From NCBI GenBank assembly GCA_022497155.1, contig MU385716.1, forward strand, positions 124,001-188,000: DNA of 64,000 nt, written 5' to 3'. Position 1 is the first letter of the stretch. Each line of letters begins with the position of its first letter. The notes beneath the pieces were generated by a model. That model was not told where the DNA came from. It saw nothing but the letters and a program-made list of their open reading frames with translations, and did no database searches. Of this stretch, positions 24,557 to 37,532 are shown one piece after another. This DNA is from Whalleya microplaca (Eukaryota > Ascomycota > Sordariomycetes > Xylariales > Xylariaceae). A program made the position numbers and the translations under genes.

Positions 24557-25837
24557 TCACAAATCAATCGCATCCAATGGCGTCTTAAAGATCTTGAAGA
24601 TCCTCGACAGTGTATCTATGATAAGTCTCTGTTGATAGGGGTTAGCGAACAACCACCCAGAGTTGAATACAAAATGCCTTACAGCCTCCTTCGACATCAC
24701 GGTGTCAAACGCGTCGCAGTCCAGATCTCCTTCATTGTCTAAACTCTCGACCGAAGTTATCAAGTCCAGCATCGTGTTTTGCTCGCTTCGTTCCTGTACG
24801 GCGTGGAGCAGGTTCAAAAGAGCCATAAGCCTCACGGTAGGGACACGAAGCCTGGTGAGGTCATACGGTTGAAGCGGAAGCGATGGCAGAACGATGCCGT
24901 AGCTTTCCCGCAGCGGGCTCGCCGTCAACGGATCGACCTCCGGCGGACACTCTGAGAGGATATCCTGGATATCTATCGATCGCTCACTCTCGTCCTCTAC
25001 AACAACGGCCTGCTGGTGGGGATCATCCTCTTCCGAATGATGCTCGCCCTGTCGCGGTTGATACATGAGAAACCTCGGAACCGGAATAATCGTCGTCCCA
25101 GTGCTCGCCCCCGTGCTGTGGGGGACAGCCAGACTTCGGAAAAGCCGTCTGAGGAGGTCGCTGGCGTCTTTACCGCGGCGTGCTACGAGCCAGCCGTCAT
25201 GAGGCCCCCAAGTTCCCGAGCAGAGAGTATATATAAGGGCTGAGAACCCGGGGGAATACGGGGGCGCGGGGTCCCGCATCAGCAGACAGACTGCGCGCAG
25301 GAAAGCCTTTTCATCTATACAGGGTATCCCCGAGTCGGTGTGTGATGCTGGAAAGGGGAAGAACGCATGATAGCTCAGGATATCGAATAGCAGCGTGGCA
25401 CCTTCTGAAGACTCGGCAAGTCCACGCTTAGATAGGTTTTCTGTCATAAGGCGCTTGAACTTGTCTCGTGAGAGATCTATCCAGATTGTTGTCAGTCTCG
25501 TGAACCAAGCGGTGTTTGGGGTGCGGAGATAACCTGCATGCGGTTTCTGGATCACGCAGTTGGTGAAATGCTTGTCTGATGCTCTTCCACTCTGAAGACC
25601 CCTTAGGTCTATTCGTAGTTATAGCCTGCCAGAGGACCTTCGTGTATCTGTGATACACGGCATCTGATGTCTGTTAGAGCGGGTTGATGTGGTTCCTACA
25701 GGTTGAGTCGTACCTTGGTGCATGAGACCGCGGTCCAGAAAGTCTTGGACTCTTTCATTAGACTTCCGGCGCCTGTCGTTGACTCCAAACTTGTCATAGC
25801 TTTCCGAGCTTATGATACAGTCTGCCTCGATATACAT
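24557..25837 (-). CDS. Unrecognised protein, 383 residues (two inferred introns)
   Basis: The long exon 25476-24557 is a solid open frame. My model adds exon 25837-25714 (ATG followed by YIEADCIISSES) and exon 25663-25556; all three combine in frame to 383 residues. The second junction is the weak point. The acceptor at 25477 has a good CTGAC branch point about 16 bases upstream, but the only frame-compatible donor nearby is GTGATC, while a nicer GTTATC site gives a frameshift. The protein is soluble, helix-rich (KFKRLMTENLSKRGLAES; DILSYHAFFPFPA) and has an acidic Asp/Glu-Ser linker in the middle. I recognise no domain. A distant resemblance to N-terminal halves of fungal TLDc proteins crossed my mind but cannot be supported. 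It is probably a lineage-conserved fungal gene. Confidence 0.6.
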
Positions 25838-27001
25838 AGTTGCGGTTAATGTCGAACTAGAGATGATCAAATGGACATTTATCAAATACGAAGAATGACT
25901 GTCACACGGGGATTGGAGCCAAGAGCTGTTAGAAGCTATACGAGATGCAGGTGCCGCAGGAATACATATATTGGATGCTGTTGCCTGTTATTCGATACTG
26001 TTAGAATGTATGACTACCTACCAAAAGGTATGGCAACCTGACAGGGCCCACGTCGGCATTGGGCAACAGACAGGATACATGTACGTACCAGGAATACGTA
26101 CCTACTATTGAAGAAGGCCTATTTGAAGACCTATCGACTCCCATTAGATTTATAACAGCAAGCGCCTATAGGCCATAGAGAAATTATTGGCAAATCGATC
26201 ATTTCCAAGCCCTATTATAGCCCTTGTTACAATGATTAAGGGCAGCAAATCAACGAAAAGGGTACATATGTAATTTGTTATCAGTCATATGACGTCACAC
26301 ACATATATATGGCATTCAAGTATAACAGTTATTCTATCGACAGGAGGGTGTGCGGCTAAATATATATATATATATATATTTGCTATTGGCGTTCAGGTCA
26401 AACTGACGATTGGTGGCAGCTAAACGTTGCCATTTCACTAACCTTCTGACCTCCAGCCTCATGCATTGACAGTAGCAACAGATTTGAACATGCTCCCAGT
26501 AGCGAAACATACTACATAATTTATTGCTGCTAATGATGATGATTGAGGCTTAGAGGTCAAACGATTGTTACGATATACAAGAGAATGCCAGACTAGGGCG
26601 GCGAGGGTGATCATGGATATGTTCATTCAGGGGGCTGATTTGAGCCTTACTCATACTCCCAAGAGTTCATGAATTCCAACCTTTAGTCTCTATTGAATCA
26701 TAGCGAGAATTGCAAGTATTGGTAAGTATTTATTCCCGAGTGATAACGTAAAAAACGAAACTATTCTTGTCTTCTATAACATAGCAATTCGTGCCTCTCG
26801 TGGGCTTTGCCGCCGCGGCAGGTCACATTCTGGACCTTAAACTTGCCTCCGAAAAAGGGGCACCGCTTCAAAAGATATATTATTTCCATCAATTCGAAGT
26901 TTTATTATACTATAATATGTAGGGCGGGTATCTTGAATGAAGATACCCTGATACCCTGCATCCACCCCGGCAGGTGTCCGGCGGCCATCAATCACTTCAA
27001 C
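25838..27001. other. 1.2 kb intergenic region with TA microsatellite
   Basis: AT-rich, no supported frame. It contains the promoter of the unrecognised gene on the left and a perfect TA dinucleotide run at 26360-26380. Confidence 0.55.
26360..26380. repeat. TA dinucleotide microsatellite
   Basis: About ten uninterrupted AT/TA units in a non-coding AT-rich gap. Confidence 0.9.
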
Positions 27002-27696
27002 TTACTCCTTTCTTTTATTTCCCCTCCTCGCCAGCGAAGCCTCTGAGATATCCCACCCATTCAAATACCCAACGCCCGCCGTCAAATACGTCGCGAAGCC
27101 CAACCAGACCAAATACGGCACCTGGCACCAGCCGGCAACACCGCTCCTATCCACGGCGAAGTACACGCGCGTCAGGTACCCATTCACGCCCAACAGCGCG
27201 ACCACATCCGCGAGCGCGAGACGCGGGCGACGCGCCCCGAAGAACAGCGGCATCCACAGCAGGTTCAGCGCCAGCTGGAGCGTGTAGAGACCCCGGATGT
27301 GGAGCTGCAGGGGGTTGGGGGGATTGAGCGGGTGCGATGGCGGGAGCGCGGTTATGGCCCGGTGCGCCGCGTACCCCATCAGCCCGTACAGGAGCGTCCA
27401 GACGGGGCCGAAGACCGCCGGGGGCGGGCGGAGCGGGGGCTGCTTTATGAGGCCGTAGGTTGCTTGCGTTTGCGACGCTGGGTGACGCGGCGGTTAGCTG
27501 GACACAAGTTGTGCCGGTGTGTGGCGACGAGAGGAAAGGGAGAGGGGAAGGGGGAGGAGGGGATGGGATCGGCGGGCTTACGTCGTGTGCTGAAGCCTAT
27601 TGTGGTGCCCAGCGCGATGGGCAGGAGAACCGAGGTGGCGGGGTTCGCGAACACGGCGTAGGGGATCGCGGTTAGATGGGGGAGGGAGGTCGTCAT
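27002..27696 (-). CDS. TspO/MBR translocator family membrane protein
   Basis: Two exons, 27696-27582 and 27477-27002, give 196 residues; the GTAAGC donor and CCCAG acceptor join in phase 1. The family signature is clear: a TYGLIKQPPLRPP segment followed by VFGPVWTLLYGLMGYA, then LQLALNLLWMPLFFG and YLVWLGFATYLTAGVGYLN. Five membrane helices are expected, as in bacterial TspO and the mitochondrial TSPO (peripheral benzodiazepine receptor). Family members bind porphyrins and cholesterol-like ligands and act in outer mitochondrial or other membranes. The physiological role in fungi is unclear. Coding G+C is very high. Confidence 0.92.
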
Positions 27697-30600
27697 TTTG
27701 GCGGTTGATCGACAGAATTGCGACGCTGGTGATGTGTTTTCAAATGATTTGAGTTTGCGGGTAGCAACTGTTCACGATAAGAAATCTACGTGTTTCAACG
27801 TCCGATACATGTATCTGCGGATGGCTGGCATGAAGAACGTTGAAGCTGAGAAGTGATGACGTAGGCTTAGCTTCGTTCGTCGAGTTGTTAGATCGATCTT
27901 CCTGGTAAAGATGTCTTGGACCTGACGCCACACGAACCGTTTAAAGCTAATTCATCTACCTACAACACCAATTGAGGGGCGATTATATTTGTATTGGCCC
28001 AGTGTTGTATGCACAGCTTTATATATGAATATCCAGTTGAGGCTGTCCGTTCAGCTCTTACCCTAGTAAAGGATCGACAAGCCTCATTTGGTAGCTCACG
28101 ACGACGTTGGAATTGATAAATCCTCCATCTCCGCACCTCTTTACTCCGTACCTCCTCTGCTATCGAGATTTCTTGGATATACCCCTAAGCAGGTATATGT
28201 TAGGTATTGAACAATATTCTACTCGGTTCTAGTTAGAAATGGTAAGCATGCATCGGAACGGACTTAATAAACGAGAACATTGAACTAGATCTGATACGTA
28301 CCACAAGATAGTGGCCACAGAAGTTGAGCCACAACCAATAAGCTACGGTGTATTTATTTATCTTCACAACTTGATCGGCCAAAGAAAGATTAGGTTCAAT
28401 GGTTTCTATATAATAATTAATAACTCATATCTTACAGTTGAACTTATCTAATTTTGACGTATGTTAGATAATTGGTGAGAAGAGTATGTGCATGTTGATG
28501 ATCCTTCGCATATCGCTTATATCATATGACCAGCGCTCTGATATATCACGGACCTCCGATAATAACTCCGAACTGATATAACTGTAAGCCAATTGCAATA
28601 TTAACGTCACCGGTATATTTCCATACATGTGTATAACCATCCAATATCCGGCGGATCGAGATGATATATGAATTTTCTTACCAGAGTTCTCGCGTATCGA
28701 AACTTTGTTCCTCGGGTTCTTGATAGATTCGGCCAAACTTCAACTTCGCAAGCGTCCTTGATCGTGACAACAGCACGACAGCTTCCCATTCGTACCCCAT
28801 GATCTCATCCGAAGCCCGTGTGTTCGGCGGTGCTTACTCTTGACATTGATGTTTTGATCTCTGGTCTATAGTCTTGGGTCTGGCATAAACTCAAACTCAA
28901 ACTTGATCGATCGACTGTGTCTTCAGAAGTGCTCGAGAACACGAACCTATATTTATATGCCTACCACATCGCATCTATGGAGGCGTAGTACGGTTATGTT
29001 GACAGAATCAAAGGACAGTCCTAAAACGGAAGGCTTGAACTTTATCTACTATATATGTCTATTACTTACATCGAACGAACGAACGAGCGAGACCAATAAC
29101 TATTGATAATTGTCGTTTATAACTTCAGTAATGGACTACCAACAACCTTCTCCGATTGCCGACCCGGAGTCAGACTCTACTTGGTTCTGGGCTTGGGTCT
29201 CGAATTCGTATCCCAATTGATAGGCATTGGATACCATGTCACAACTATCATGGTACGTCCTGGCCTCGATATTGAGTTATTTTGGGCAAGAACATCCGCT
29301 TTAACTTGGTGTGGTCAAGTCTGAAATAATCGATGAGGACATCGGCTTATCGAATGTTTGATTCACGGTCTGTTCTACTATGGGCGGATATCAATATGGC
29401 GTCTGCTTCTACATATGCATTGGTCTCTGCCTTGGAATCTGTATGGCATTCTGCACACTGTCTACAGCTGGCAGTTAGACATCGCAGGATATAGGACAAT
29501 ATGCAGCAAACATCTCAGAAATCTTAATATGTATACTAATTTCCGAATCAAACTCTCCCTATACCACTTCGTTGCGGGATTTCACAGTAACAGATCGCCG
29601 GTGCAATTGTATGAAGTTGAAAGCGGTGGAATTCAGGGACAACAAGTGCTCTCCCTCCCTTGACCTAGTCTCCGCCAGGGACAGGCTCTTCCCGAAGACG
29701 GGTCAGTTCCTATTTCTCACTAGGACAGCTCTTCCCGCCGCTAGAAGGATCACAGTAGCCTATGGGGCAGCTTCAGGTAGGTGCACGCGACGTTCCCGCC
29801 GCTTTACGCAACGATGCGCGGTGACTACAGCATTTCAGGGTGATTATTGTGTCTTTTATACTTCAATAGCTGAGTAATTAAACTCGAACGCCATCCCGCT
29901 CCTCTAGCCTTGTATTTCGACATTACGCTGTTAAGATTAACTGCCTATTGCCAGCTATCGATCTACTGATATAAAGGATAGTTTTGTACCACTATGATGT
30001 GCGTACCTACTTAGTATGTTGGGCGAGATGTGGTCTCATGGGTGTTACAGTCTAATCGATACTGGATTACAATACAAGAAACCATACATTGATTTTCATC
30101 GATTCCATCTTTATTATGGCACCTACTCATAGCCATAATGTAGGTCCCTTTAAAGCCCTGGGTAGGGAATCCAACGAGTTTCGATAATGGCATGAATAAA
30201 CTTTGTGTCGTCTGACTTATACGACACGGTGATCTCATTTCTCACCATAAACTACGGATGAAGGTTATGGCTGACAGGTTTACTCTAACTCAATCGACTT
30301 GAAGTATTTTGCTGTTGCTTGAAACGCGGTTTTATGTATCTCATGGCGAGAAGTGCGCAACCCTTTATGAAGGTCTGACTGACAGTCACTCAAATCAGAA
30401 TATATATTTAACTTTGAGAATTGTTATTTCCATGTGCTTTCCAGATGCGGTTATATCGCCAATCATCCGACGGATACAGTGGTTATTAACCGTTAGGCCC
30501 CTCCAAACTCCCCTTGTGTTAAGTACGTAAATTCAGCGCATTGCCCCGCGATTCCGGTAATCGGAGCTCTTTCGCACACAAATTTCCTACCCGTATCGCA

Positions 30601-30757
30601 TGTACTCACACGAAGTGACACCATACATCTGCTGACACATTAGTTGCGGATTTTCAGCTTTGTTGATACTTTAAACGGTCTTAGCCAGACTTGAAGCCTC
30701 CATAACTTGCAGACTAAGATATATTGTATATCTAAGCAGCGACTCCCTGGCGCAAAC
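27697..30757. other. 3.1 kb gene-poor stretch
   Basis: AT-rich with many short frames and no domain. Two short frames look slightly protein-like: one from the ATG at about 29130, rich in Pro/Ser then Trp (STWFWAWVSNSYPN), and one at 29380-29478 coding a hydrophobic Cys/Gly-rich 32-residue peptide (GVCFYICIGLCLGICMAF). I could not join them with convincing splice sites, so I do not call a gene. The last 150 bases are the promoter of the aminotransferase. Confidence 0.5.
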
Positions 30758-32093
30758 ATGGCTACATTCCCTCCGCCGCCAGTCAACACCATTGACTGGT
30801 CGAATGTTGGCTTCCGAGTACGTGAGGGTGAGTCTTACCATATGACTTCTGCATAAAATGATGTAGGCGAAAACTGTATACTGATCTTGGTGCCTGCGAC
30901 CTAGTCAATGGCCACATTGAGTCACACTATTCCCACAAGACGGGCAAATGGACGCCGCTCAAGTTTGTGACCGATCCGTACATCCGTATTCATGGCATGG
31001 CACCAGCCCTGAACTACGGCCAACAAGCCTACGAGGGCCTCAAAGCTTTCCGAACCCCGTCTGGAGACATCCAGGTCTTCCGACCCGATCGCAATGCCGT
31101 CCGTATGCAGCATTCCGCCGAGTTCATCTCGGTCCCACCCGTACCCGAAGACCTTTTTGTCGAAGCCGTCAAAGCCGCCGTCTCTCTCAATGCCGAATAC
31201 GTGCCGCCCCATGAGACTGGCGCCGCCATGTATATCCGACCGCAGATCTACGGCTCCAGCGCGCAATTAGGACTGAGCCCGCCCGAAGAGTACATGTTCT
31301 GCGTTTACGTTCTCCCGACCGGCGTATACCACGGCACACACCCGGTGAATGCGCTCATCTTGGACGATTTCGACCGTGCGGCGCCGAACGGGACAGGAAG
31401 CGCAAAGGTGGGAGGCAACTATGCGCCTGTGCTGAGATGGAGCGACAAGGCACGGACGGAGGGGTTCGGCATCACGCTCCACCTTGACAGCGCGACGCAC
31501 TCGGAGGTCGACGAATTCAGCACGAGCGGTTTTATTGGGGCTGTTGTCGATGGTGATGATGTCACACTAGTCGTGCCGGACTCCAAGAACGTGATCCAGA
31601 GCGTGACGGCAGACAGTATCACGGATATTGGCCGCAGCTTTGGGTGGAAGCTAGAGAAACGATCCGTGAGTTCGGCGCTGCCATTGAAGGGTATTTCAAC
31701 CTTGCTGACTCGATCTAGATCAAATACACGGAACTGCCCAAATTCTCCGAGGTTATGGCTGCTGGGACCGCAGCTGCGCTCGTGCCGATACGGTCCATCT
31801 CGCGCCGTGTCGATCCCGCCTCGCCGCAATCTATTTCTTCCGCCGCTGGAAAGCATGCGCGCTTGTCGACAGAGGGTGGCGCTGAGAAAGTCACCTATAT
31901 CGACGCCGCTAACGAGGATGCCGGCCCTATTTGCCTGCGACTATTGAGCCAGCTCAAAGGCATCCAGCTGGGGAAGATAAAGGACGAGTTCAGCTGGTGT
32001 TACCCCGTGTCTCAACAAGACGGCACGAAAGTGGCAGGTGAGACGAATGGAGGAGCGAATGGCAATGCGCAAACAGTCGATCAGTTGGATTGA
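30758..32093 (+). CDS. Branched-chain amino acid aminotransferase (PLP fold type IV)
   Basis: Three exons, 30758-30827, 30905-31665 and 31719-32093, give 401 residues with GT-AG introns and a continuous frame. Family signatures are strong: ALNYGQQAYEGLKAFR near residue 80, YIRPQIYGSSAQLGL, the PLP-lysine region GSAKVGGNYAP with Lys191, and DEFSTSGFIG for the cofactor phosphate loop. Members swap the amino group between Leu, Ile or Val and 2-oxoglutarate. There is no obvious mitochondrial presequence (MATFPPPPVNTIDW), which fits a cytosolic isoform. Fungi carry several paralogues, some tied to secondary metabolism such as TOXF in the HC-toxin locus; nothing in the neighbourhood here supports such a link. 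The last about 20 residues are Gly/Asn-rich and variable. Confidence 0.9.
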
Positions 32094-33427
32094 TCTGGAT
32101 AGTGGCAAATGTCATTGGGCAAGCGACGACTGATGTTGTGAACACCCCTATTCTTGAAGTGGAAAAAAGGCTTATGGCTAAGACAAAATTTGACGGGGAA
32201 AGACAAGACTAAAGCAATTTACGGGGACTCGTTTCTTTGTAATTAAGTTCAGTGTCACTGTCAATTAAAAGAGTCTATTTACTAGAATGCTGCCAGATGG
32301 TTACTTCGTGTAACGGTTGCCCGAGTTGGGTAGCCTCGCATACGCAATGCGACACATCCCTTTCGTGAGGTAGCTTCGGGCTACAGATCGCATCGTTTGT
32401 GGGGACATCAAAGGTGAAGATAGGGCTGTTCGCTGCCTCAATCAGCTACGCTTGTTCAGACCCTGATACTACCCCCCCGAACTTTGCAATAAATCTCGCG
32501 ATTATTTTTTAGGGGACCATTTTAGATGCCATCTTGACAATGAAAGATACCCGATGAAACATTGCCGAAAAATGGCTTCGCATGTGAATGAGCCATTTAA
32601 AAATCTGGCGAGACCCGGAGAGACCAGAATGGACACCACTAATCTCGCTGATATTACGGCTGCTTGTTAGGTACGAATCAAGAGGCTTGCGCCGAGATAA
32701 GAATACGGAGTGTCCTAATTCGACGACGTCTTCGATCTTAGCATGACCCCCAACTTCGATCCGTGGGAGCGGGTCTTGAGTTCTATTGCCGTTGAAAGCC
32801 GTGACATCACCGCCCCAGCCCAGCAAGCTGGAAAGCTACGGTTGCAGTCACTTTAATGACTAGGCTGCAAAGCAAGCTTTTTACGGCTTTTTTTGGCTTT
32901 GCGACAAGCTTTGAGCACAGCCCCTTGACTGGCGAGGTCAGTGGCCAATGGCGACGATGGCGACTAGCCAAGCCCGCAATTCTCCGCGCTGGCTTGCAGA
33001 CTAAACATGGGGGAGCTTCATCAGCAAGACGTGCATATTATAGTCTTAGACAACGGGCTAGCCTCACCTAGGAGTGATATCCCTTTTTTGCGCCGGTCTC
33101 TCGAGTCTTAAACCAGCGACATGCGTTCCAATGGACATTGGCTTGCTCCCACGTGTCAGGTCGACCAGACCAGGGTCCCTGTCCGTCGCCTTTGTTGTTA
33201 GTCGGGAGGGGGAGAGAAAGCAGTTCAATGGAGAAGAGGAGCCTTGTTCAGTCTAAGTTGGTCTGGACCCTTCATACACTATGCTCTCTGGGGGAATTGG
33301 TATTAATTGCCTGCTGCATGAGACCCAAAAACCTCTGATCTTTCCGCCTATGTCTTTGTCGCAAGTTAAAAATCTTACGTACTTGGTTGTGACCTCTCCT
33401 TGCCAATAACGGCATACTCGTCGCATC
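32094..33427. other. 1.3 kb intergenic region
   Basis: No supported frame. It holds the 3' flank of the aminotransferase and the promoter of the potassium transporter, both on the plus strand. Confidence 0.55.
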
Positions 33428-36198
33428 ATGGCGGTTCCTACGATTACCATTGCCGATGATGTTCTCTCCGACAAGAACGATATCCTATCTGACAAGAATG
33501 ACGCAAGCAGCAGTAGTCACCCCGACCTAGACGGCATCTACCACACGCGCAGTTTGTCGCGTAGTCGCCAGCCTGGGCTTCGCCGTACTGTCTCCCGCCC
33601 TTCGCACGAGACACGGAGTGAACACCTTCGTGATGTCGAAGAGGACGAGGACTGGCGCCGTGATGATGGCCCCAAGAAACAAGTTTTCAAGGGAACTACC
33701 TTGCTTTGGTATCGTAGTTCCCGCTCGATTGTAGATTTCTGTGTCTGTGATACCTGATGCTGACCGACTGTCTGAAGGCTGGCGTACCAGTCAGTTGGTG
33801 CCATCTATGGCGATATTGGGACGAGGTGAGTTACTATATACTTACATACTTCTCCAGTGATATCAAGTAGCTGACTATTCATGATCGTAATCTAGCCCCC
33901 TTTACGTCTTTTCGAGTACCTTCACCGATCAGCCTAGCTACAATGATCTACTTCAAGTACTGTCCGTCATCATCTGGTCCTTGACGATCATGGTGACATT
34001 GAAATATGTCCTCATAGTCTTGCGTGCCGACAACCAAGGCGAGGGTGGCACATTCAGCTGCTACTCATTGCTGACTAGATACGTACGTGTATCTCTATAA
34101 TAACCCATGTTGCAGTTGACTAACAAGGGGCCCAGGCCAATATTACGGACCGCGACCCTCGCGAGCAACATCTCGTGAAGATGGAACGGCACCAGACAGA
34201 AGATATGCGCCGTAGCAATCGGACTCTGCGATCGACTATCGAAAAAAGCATGTTTACCCGCGGTCTGTTGAAAACCATTGGAGTTCTCGCCGTGTCTATG
34301 GTAATAGCCGATGGCGTTCTGACGCCTGCTCAATCTGTCCTTGGTGCCGTACAGGGACTCGCGGTTGTGAGCCCGGATATCTCGAGCTCAACGATCGTTG
34401 GCGCTTCGTGCGGAATCCTGGTCCTCCTTTTCGTTATTCAGCCTCTAGGTATCACCAAGCTTGCGTCCGCCTTTGCTCCCATCGTCATCCTCTGGCTGGC
34501 ATTCAATGCGGGCTTTGGCATCTATAATCTGGTCATGTATGACGAGTCGGTATTGAAAGCCTTCTCTCCCTACTTCGCTATCCACTTCTTCATGGAGAAG
34601 AAGACGGCGGCTTGGAGGATGCTCGGTGGCATACTCCTTGCTTTCACCGGTGTCGAGGCGTTGTTTGCCGACTTGGGTGCTTTCAGCATGAGAGCTATTC
34701 AGATCTCTTGGCTATGCTGGTGCTATCCTTGCTTGTTGCTGGCTTACATTGGCCAGGCCGCATACATGAGCGTGCATCCTGAGGCTTACTCAAATCCATT
34801 CTACAACTGTTTGCCCCCAGGAATGCTGTACCCCAGCTTGGTCGTGGCAATCCTGGCGGCCATTGTAGCCTCGCAAGCTATGATTATGGCGGTCTTTCAA
34901 GTTAGTCTTCCCCCTGCTCTATGTCGGGAGACACCCTGCTGACAACACTCATAGCTCATCAGTCAACTTATGAAGCTCTCCTATTGCCCACAGGTAAAAG
35001 TGGTGCATACCTCCACAACGTTCCATGGACAACTATATGTACCTTTCGTTAACTGGATCCTGATGTGTGGAACTATCCTGGTTACTGGCGTTTACTCAAA
35101 TACGACTCGGCTTGGAAACGCATACGGGTAAGACCTACTATCACGAACAACCCCAGCTGAATAGAATTAACATCTGATAGGGTTTGTGTCATGTTCGTAA
35201 CATTTTTTGATACATGCATGGTCACCCTCGCCTCCCTCATTGTCTGGCGTCTGCCTCCCTACGTCGTCTTCATTCCCTGGCTCTTCTTCGCCACAGTCGA
35301 TTGCCTATATCTGTCTTCGGCGCTTACGAAAGTTCCTGACGGCGCTTGGTTCACGATCACGGTCGCTGGGATTCTCGCGTGTATCTTCCTGCTCTGGCGC
35401 TTCGGCAAGGAGAACCAGTGGCTGGCGGAGGCAGAGGATCGCTTCGGGCTCACGCGACTCCTCACCCAGGACGACTCCGGCAAGCTGTCGTTGACGTCGC
35501 GTTGGGGCGCAGGAGACGTCAGCCACATCCGGGGCTTCGGTATCTTCTTCGACAAGACAGGGGTCCTCACACCGACGGTGTTCACGCAGTTCGTTACCAA
35601 GTTCGGCACCGTCCCCGACGCCATGGTCTTCTTCCATCTACATCCAGTCGAGGCACCCTCTGTGCCCTCAGATGAGCGCTACGCTATCTCCCGCCTCGGA
35701 GCTATCCCCGGCTGCTACCGTCTCGTCGTCCGCCACGGCTTCATGGACGAGGTCATCACGCCCGATCTCGCGGCTCTGATCTACGCGCAGGTGCGCGCCT
35801 TCATCGTTCGCCAGGCGGACAGCAACGCCGAAACCAACAACGACGACGCTGGGGTTACTGCCGTCGACCAGGAGAGCAAGGAGCAGGACCAGGCCCAGAC
35901 CACGGGCGCCTCGCTGACTCCTGGCACCGAGGACAGCAAGGGAAAGAAGCGCCAGGCGCTCGAGCTCCGGGACGAGAAGATCAAGACGGAGCTCGGGCTC
36001 CTCGACCGCGCGTACGCGCACAAGGTCATGTACGTGGTCGGCAAGGAGCAGATGCGCATCCGCGGGGGCACCTCGGCCTTCCGGTGCGTCGTGCTCACCA
36101 CGTTCCTGTGGATCCGGGATAACACGCGTGCCAAGATCGCGAATCTTAGGCTGGCTATGGACAGGATTGTCGAGGTGGGCTTTATTAAGGAGATATAG
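33428..36198 (+). CDS. High-affinity potassium transporter, HAK/KUP/KT family
   Basis: Six exons, 33428-33708, 33778-33825, 33896-34082, 34136-34900, 34955-35127 and 35181-36198, give 823 residues in one frame. Exons 2 and 3 together encode the family hallmark VGAIYGDIGTSPLYVFSSTF, which is broken by an intron in the genome. Further matches are GGTFSCYSLLTRYA, ADGVLTPAQSVLGAVQGL, the membrane core, and the C-terminal cytoplasmic part with GFGIFFDK, where fungal HAKs usually continue into a soluble domain. The N-terminus (about 90 residues) is polar and Ser/Arg-rich, with likely phosphorylation sites. About twelve membrane spans are expected. Family knowledge: K+/H+ symport at the plasma membrane, induced in low potassium. 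The last 200 residues contain a Glu/Asp/Lys-rich insert. Confidence 0.93.
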
Positions 36199-37532
36199 GA
36201 TTTACTATAAAGGGGGGCTGACTAAGCCGGTAGTAGTAGGGGGTAGGAGAGACAAGCTAGGTTAGGGGCAATGGTATTTGGTCTTGGCTAGGAGTTAGAC
36301 TGACGGGAATACACTACAATATTATAAATCTGCCTAGATCGGACTGGGTTAAGCGACGGAGTTTGAGATGGATATATATGGGATCGGTTGGATACGTATA
36401 GGCATCTGCGCTTCTATAAAGTATATTTAAATAGGGGTCTTGGAAATGTTAGCTTTGAGGTAGTTTGCACTTAGAAACTACATTCGGCCGAAATTTCGAC
36501 AACCCGTTATCACGTCCTTCATCAAGCAATCTGTTGATGTACTGAAAATTAGTGTCTCTGCACTTGCGTCGAGCACTTGCGTCGAGCACTTCCCATTCCA
36601 ACTCATGCGGCCAAAGAGTTGTGGTATTTGGAGATTAGTCTTACAAGGGCCAGCAACAACCAGCCTCCTAGCACCAACGACCTAGGAATCACATATTTGA
36701 TAAGCCTAAATAGCCATATTATTATGACAAGCTCAGCCTTGTTGTTACAGTAATATCATGTCTATTACAGCTTAGCGTAATTAGGATAATACTTAAAGCA
36801 GACTTGTCATCTTGAGATCAGTTGCAAAATTGACATGATGTGTAATATGTAATTTATAGATATATTTACTACGCAGATACCATCCGATGCTTGCAGCTGA
36901 AAGAAAACCAATCTCAATAGTATAACTCGATGCGAAACAATACCTTCCTTCGTCAGGGAAGCGGCTAAGCTCTACGGTCCGATCCTTTCTTATAGTTACG
37001 TAGTTGGCACATATTTTGGAGATATCCCGAAGCTGTGGAAGTTCAATCTCGTATGATGTATTCTCCTATTATCTACACATAGTCACCAAGAGTTTCCAAC
37101 ACATTTGCTAGCCTAATTACTCAATTAACAAATCCACTTATTTGTATATTTTACAGATGGGTAATACATGCCAGGTTTTAAAATTTAAATTATGCGCGAA
37201 TTTCTTTTTCATTCATATGTACTATGTCCTATGCTGCTATTATCTCGGTATCACTTAAGTGTGGGGGGTTGCTACGACCATGATGGGGAGGTTGTCAGGT
37301 GAGCTCCTCTCCAAGGTCGCCTGTCTCACTTATTAGACATACTGGTAGGGTTGCTCATTAGGACTTGACGGTTTTCTCATGTGGGCCCTCGAGTTTATCG
37401 CTCGATCACTCTTCGCACGCTAGACAGCTTGGTTTGGAGGAATAGGGGCCCGTTAGCCATTATCTCTGCACACAGCCTGAAGTACCATGTTTGTAGTATA
37501 GAGCCATCGTATTACGGAGACTTCCCTCGTCT
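36199..37532. other. 1.3 kb convergent intergenic region
   Basis: AT-rich, with no gene supported. Contains a 13-bp direct tandem repeat (36560-36591). Confidence 0.55.
36560..36591. repeat. Tandem repeat of GCACTTGCGTCGA (2.5 copies)
   Basis: The 13-bp unit GCACTTGCGTCGA occurs twice exactly, followed by a partial third copy (GCACTT). Non-coding. Confidence 0.85.

Noticed and set aside
25477..25533. Intron with GTTATC donor in the unrecognised gene
   Set aside because: The donor looks acceptable, but joining to the branch-point-supported acceptor shifts the frame; the GTGATC donor was used instead with reduced confidence.
30758..32093. Branched-chain aminotransferase as a toxin-cluster gene (TOXF-like)
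   Set aside because: No peptide synthetase or other cluster gene lies next to it; the family is also a normal housekeeping one.
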